Below are positions 62,233 through 64,000 of a stretch of 64,000 nucleotides of DNA, piece after piece. The notes below the pieces were generated by a model. That model made no database searches. It worked only from the letters and a program-made list of their open reading frames with translations, and had not been told where the DNA came from. This DNA comes from Erysipelotrichaceae bacterium (lineage in GTDB: Bacteria; Bacillota_I; Bacilli_A; RFN20; CAG-826): NCBI GenBank assembly GCA_015059185.1, contig SVAY01000004.1:41363-105362 (forward strand), in the 5' to 3' direction. The first letter of the stretch is position 1, and each line of letters begins with the position of its first letter. The position numbers and the translations under genes were made by a program.

Positions 62233-62427
62233 TTATTGTTGGACTAAGTCCTTCAAACGCTTATAGTCGGTTTGATGAACTGTTCCTGGTTTCATTAAAT
62301 GTCTCTTTCTCTTGGTGCTTTTACCGTATGCGCGGTGACCAGTGTTAGCGTGATGTCTCACAAGCTTGCCATTAGCGGACACTTTGACTCTTTTGGTGAG
62401 AGCCTTTTTGCTTTTCATTTTTGGCAT
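62233..62427 (-). CDS. rpmI: Ribosomal protein L35
   Basis: A 64-residue L35 (MPKMKSKKALTKRVKVS), very basic, in the universal order infC-rpmI-rplT. AGGAGG is 8 nt upstream. It ends 16 nt before rplT. Confidence 0.98.
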   Translation of the reverse strand: MPKMKSKKALTKRVKVSANGKLVRHHANTGHRAYGKSTKRKRHLMKPGTVHQTDYKRLKDLVQQ

Positions 62428-62445
62428 AATTTTTCCTCCTACTTT

Positions 62446-63006
62446 CTATTTTTTCTTTATTGGTCCAAGAACGACGGTCATTAATTTGCCTTCAAGGACT
62501 GCGGGTTTTTCAATTTGACCCACTTCTGATACTAGTTCGATAAACTTGTTGAGTGTTTCTTCTCCAACTTCAACGTGGGAGAGTTGACGACCTCTAAATC
62601 TTAATACAACTTTTACTTTATCTCCTTGAGATAAGAATTTGTTAGCAGCTTTAGCCTTAGTTTCAATATCATGCATACCAATTTGAGGAGTTAATTGAAC
62701 TTCCTTAACACTGGTTTGTTTTTGATTCTTCTTAGCTTCTTTCGCTTTCTTTTGTTGTTCGAAGCGGAATTTGCTGTAGTTGATAATCTTACAAACTGGT
62801 GGTTGGGCAGATGGAGATACACAGTATAAATCCATCTCAAATTCATTTGCCTTAAGTTGTGCTTCGCGAGAAGACATGATGCCGAGTTGTTCACCATTAG
62901 GTCCGATTAAACGGACTTGTGGGAAGCGGACTTTTTCATTCACTAAGTCCCCATTGTCATTTTTGTTAGGCGTTGGTTTGTTGCCTTTTAAAGGTTGTGT
63001 GTAGAT
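62446..63006 (-). CDS. infC: Translation initiation factor IF-3 (probable non-AUG start)
   Basis: About 186 residues: N-terminal domain with NEKVRFPQVRLIGPNGEQLG, the basic linker EQQKKAKEAKKNQKQ, then the C-terminal domain KEVQLTPQIGMHDI through VLRFRGRQ. IF-3 keeps 30S subunits free and proofreads the start codon. There is no ATG in frame at the right place. AGGAGG at about 63021-63016 is followed 9 nt on by ATC at 63006, which I choose; rare starts (AUU, AUC) are the known device by which IF-3 limits its own synthesis. A GTG at 63045 lies inside the leader terminator and is not credible. Confidence 0.9.
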   Translation of the reverse strand: MYTQPLKGNKPTPNKNDNGDLVNEKVRFPQVRLIGPNGEQLGIMSSREAQLKANEFEMDLYCVSPSAQPPVCKIINYSKFRFEQQKKAKEAKKNQKQTSVKEVQLTPQIGMHDIETKAKAANKFLSQGDKVKVVLRFRGRQLSHVEVGEETLNKFIELVSEVGQIEKPAVLEGKLMTVVLGPIKKK

Positions 63007-63027
63007 AAGTGTTATCCTCCTAAGTAA

Positions 63028-63053
63028 CAAAAACGGATGTCGCACGACACCCG
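63028..63053 (-). terminator. Attenuator in the infC leader
   Basis: CGGGTGTCG and CGACATCCG (one G-U, 2-nt loop), then TTTTTG, ending just before the infC ribosome site. The upstream GGCACCCGC (63124-63116) can pair with CGGGTG of the left arm, which would be the antiterminator. Confidence 0.8.
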
Positions 63054-63144
63054 TAACAAATCTAACCTATCGATTAGTAGCGTTAGCCAACCAATATTTA
63101 TCGGTCTGGCGAGAAGCGGGTGCCTCTGCTTTCTACGTTATTGC
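63028..63144 (-). promoter_or_regulatory. L20-type leader of infC-rpmI-rplT
   Basis: About 117 nt of structured leader RNA between the promoter and infC. Mutually exclusive pairings, GGCACCCGC with ACGGGTGTC or the terminator itself, fit the known L20 autoregulation in Firmicutes. I did not compare the fold base by base with the L20 leader family. Confidence 0.7.
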
Positions 63145-63150
63145 GGAATT

Positions 63151-63180
63151 ATTATATAATTAGTGATTTTTATTAGTCAA
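63151..63180 (-). promoter_or_regulatory. Promoter of infC operon
   Basis: On the minus strand TTGACT (63180-63175), an 18-nt spacer and TATAAT (63156-63151). The start of transcription is near 63144. Confidence 0.85.
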
Positions 63181-63209
63181 TATTAAAATCGAAAATAGTG
63201 TTATTTCGT

Positions 63210-63608
63210 TTAAACAATAATTGTTCTACCGTTTTTGTATTGGCCTAAAATCTTATCTTTTGTTAAAAGTTTGCAACCTTCAACAATGGAGGTGGCTAAT
63301 AACATATGATCGAATGGATCGTTGTGTATTTTTTCTAAAAGAAAATCATCAAAAACAGCAAGCACTTTATATGATATTGGAAGAACATCTATTTCGTTTT
63401 CATTAAGAAGATTGCATAAAAATATAGAATCTATTGGCATCAAATCAGGGTGTTTAATATGTTTGATTGAAATTTCAATCAAAGAAGCAGTTGAAACTAC
63501 TATTGTGTTATTTTCATCTTCTAATATATCCTTTGTTTCTTTTGATAATCTATCTGGAAACAAGATGGAATCTATTAAGATGTTTGTATCCAATAATATT
63601 TTTGCCAT
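63210..63608 (-). CDS. vapC: PIN-domain toxin (VapC type)
   Basis: A 132-residue PIN nuclease: LLDTNILID (first acidic residue Asp7), a middle Glu in STASLIEIS, HNDPFDHMLLATS and LLTKD near the C-terminus complete the acidic site. VapC toxins cut tRNA or rRNA until bound by the antitoxin. It lies 2 nt after its antitoxin on the same strand. It stops only about 30 bp from the infC promoter. Confidence 0.9.
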   Translation of the reverse strand: MAKILLDTNILIDSILFPDRLSKETKDILEDENNTIVVSTASLIEISIKHIKHPDLMPIDSIFLCNLLNENEIDVLPISYKVLAVFDDFLLEKIHNDPFDHMLLATSIVEGCKLLTKDKILGQYKNGRTIIV

Positions 63609-63610
63609 AA

Positions 63611-63847
63611 TTAATATCCAAAAAGAACTGGTATATCGTCGTATTCAGGACCATCCAACTTGTAATCATTGCAATCAATTTTACCTACACCAATACCAAT
63701 GATACTTTTTTTCTTTTTTTGAGGAATGATTGTTGCTACTAAAACTCCATTTTTTGTTATTTGAATCTTATCTTCTTTTCCTGATTCAAGCATAGAAATG
63801 TATTTCGATAATTGAGTTTTTAATTCATAGACACTTACTGTACACAT
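63611..63847 (-). CDS. Phd/YefM-type antitoxin
   Basis: 78 residues: MCTVSVYELKTQLSKYISML, then a GKEDKIQITKNGVLVATIIP segment, the DNA-binding fold of Phd antitoxins. The flexible C-terminus (YDDIPVLFGY) should wrap the toxin. CAGGAGG precedes the ATG. Confidence 0.9.
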   Translation of the reverse strand: MCTVSVYELKTQLSKYISMLESGKEDKIQITKNGVLVATIIPQKKKKSIIGIGVGKIDCNDYKLDGPEYDDIPVLFGY

Positions 63848-63862
63848 AAATACCTCCTGGTT

Positions 63863-63883
63863 GACTAGACTAGTCTAATTATA
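63863..63883 (-). promoter_or_regulatory. Toxin-antitoxin promoter and operator
   Basis: On the minus strand TATAAT (63883-63878) is followed by the palindrome GACTAGACTAGTC (63863-63875) over the start of transcription. This fits self-repression by the antitoxin-toxin complex. Confidence 0.72.
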
Positions 63884-63971
63884 ATATGTAATACCAAAGA
63901 AAGCAAGGTTCGTTGCTGGGTGTGATACCGTTTGATATTTGTAGGTAACAATTAAAAAGGAAAGTCTTACA

Positions 63972-64000
63972 ATGTTAATTGCTAGATTAATAAAGGAGAC
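63972..64000 (+). CDS. Possible start of a gene cut by the window edge
   Basis: ATG at 63972, preceded by AAGGAAAG 8 nt upstream, opens MLIARLIKE and runs off the window. Ten codons are too few to judge. Confidence 0.25.

Noticed and set aside
63210..63883. Toxin-antitoxin pair as a third tRNA-flank unit
   Set aside because: No tRNA or repeated terminator adjoins it; its context is the infC promoter.
1..64000. TGA read as tryptophan, as in Mycoplasma
   Set aside because: Trp is encoded by TGG throughout and no gene is broken by internal TGA.
1..64000. Insertion sequences, integrases or phage genes
   Set aside because: No transposase, recombinase or structural phage motifs were found, even beside the tRNA-flank repeats.

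Overview
The window is A+T-rich bacterial DNA, densely coding, with strong Shine-Dalgarno sites, L-box (lysine) and T-box (tyrosine) riboswitches, an L20-type leader before infC-rpmI-rplT, and the ezrA-nifZ-thiI gene order known from Bacillus. Rubrerythrin, a flavodiiron-rubredoxin fusion, D-lactate dehydrogenase and many Fe-S flavoproteins point to a fermentative anaerobe. The best guess is an uncultured gut or rumen Bacilli lineage near Erysipelotrichales, RF39 or the Mollicutes. TGA is a rare stop (I see it ending only two genes) and Trp is always TGG, so the code is standard. The lineage is an inference; no marker in the window fixes it.

Layout. 1-2.7 kb: end of a glycosyltransferase, rubrerythrin, tRNA-Asp, tRNA-Phe, then an AAA ATPase gene bracketed by two copies of the tRNA-Phe 3' end and terminator. 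2.8-7.9 kb (minus): a lysine-riboswitch amino-acid ABC transporter, NAD kinase and a GltA-like flavoprotein. 8-17 kb: an opp oligopeptide operon whose parts are rearranged. OppA looks circularly permuted, OppD has an added membrane domain, and OppF carries four degenerate copies of its own N-terminal half. 17-21 kb: a heterodimeric ABC exporter with a convergent TetR regulator. 21-24 kb: a small membrane protein, cardiolipin synthase and D-LDH. 24-32.6 kb: two giant MacB/FtsX-type ABC proteins on either side of rimO. 32.7-35 kb: tRNA-Thr and a second, unrelated ATPase gene, again bracketed by copies of the sequence just downstream of the tRNA and surrounded by five TTTTGGCGA-type motifs.

35-42.3 kb: nitroreductase, a linoleate-isomerase-like flavoprotein, and a hypA/hypB/hypB cluster with a 966-residue Fe-S flavoprotein and a six-repeat YCGPY protein directly downstream of hypB. 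No hydrogenase subunit is present. 42.4-51.8 kb: membrane and signalling genes (degenerate GGDEF, T-box tyrS, a K+ channel coupled to a SpoIIE/RsbU phosphatase), msrC-msrA and two small proteins. 51.8-57.7 kb: the flavodiiron fusion, then ezrA-nifZ-thiI. 57.8-61.7 kb (minus): a lipoprotein and ABC-2 exporter. 61.8-63.2 kb (minus): infC-rpmI-rplT. 63.2-63.85 kb (minus): a Phd/VapC toxin-antitoxin pair.

The signals most worth following are the two ATPase-nuclease units that sit inside duplicated tRNA 3' flanks, the remodelled opp operon, and the HypB-linked YCGPY repeat protein. Several membrane-protein genes also seem to be read from leaderless promoters.
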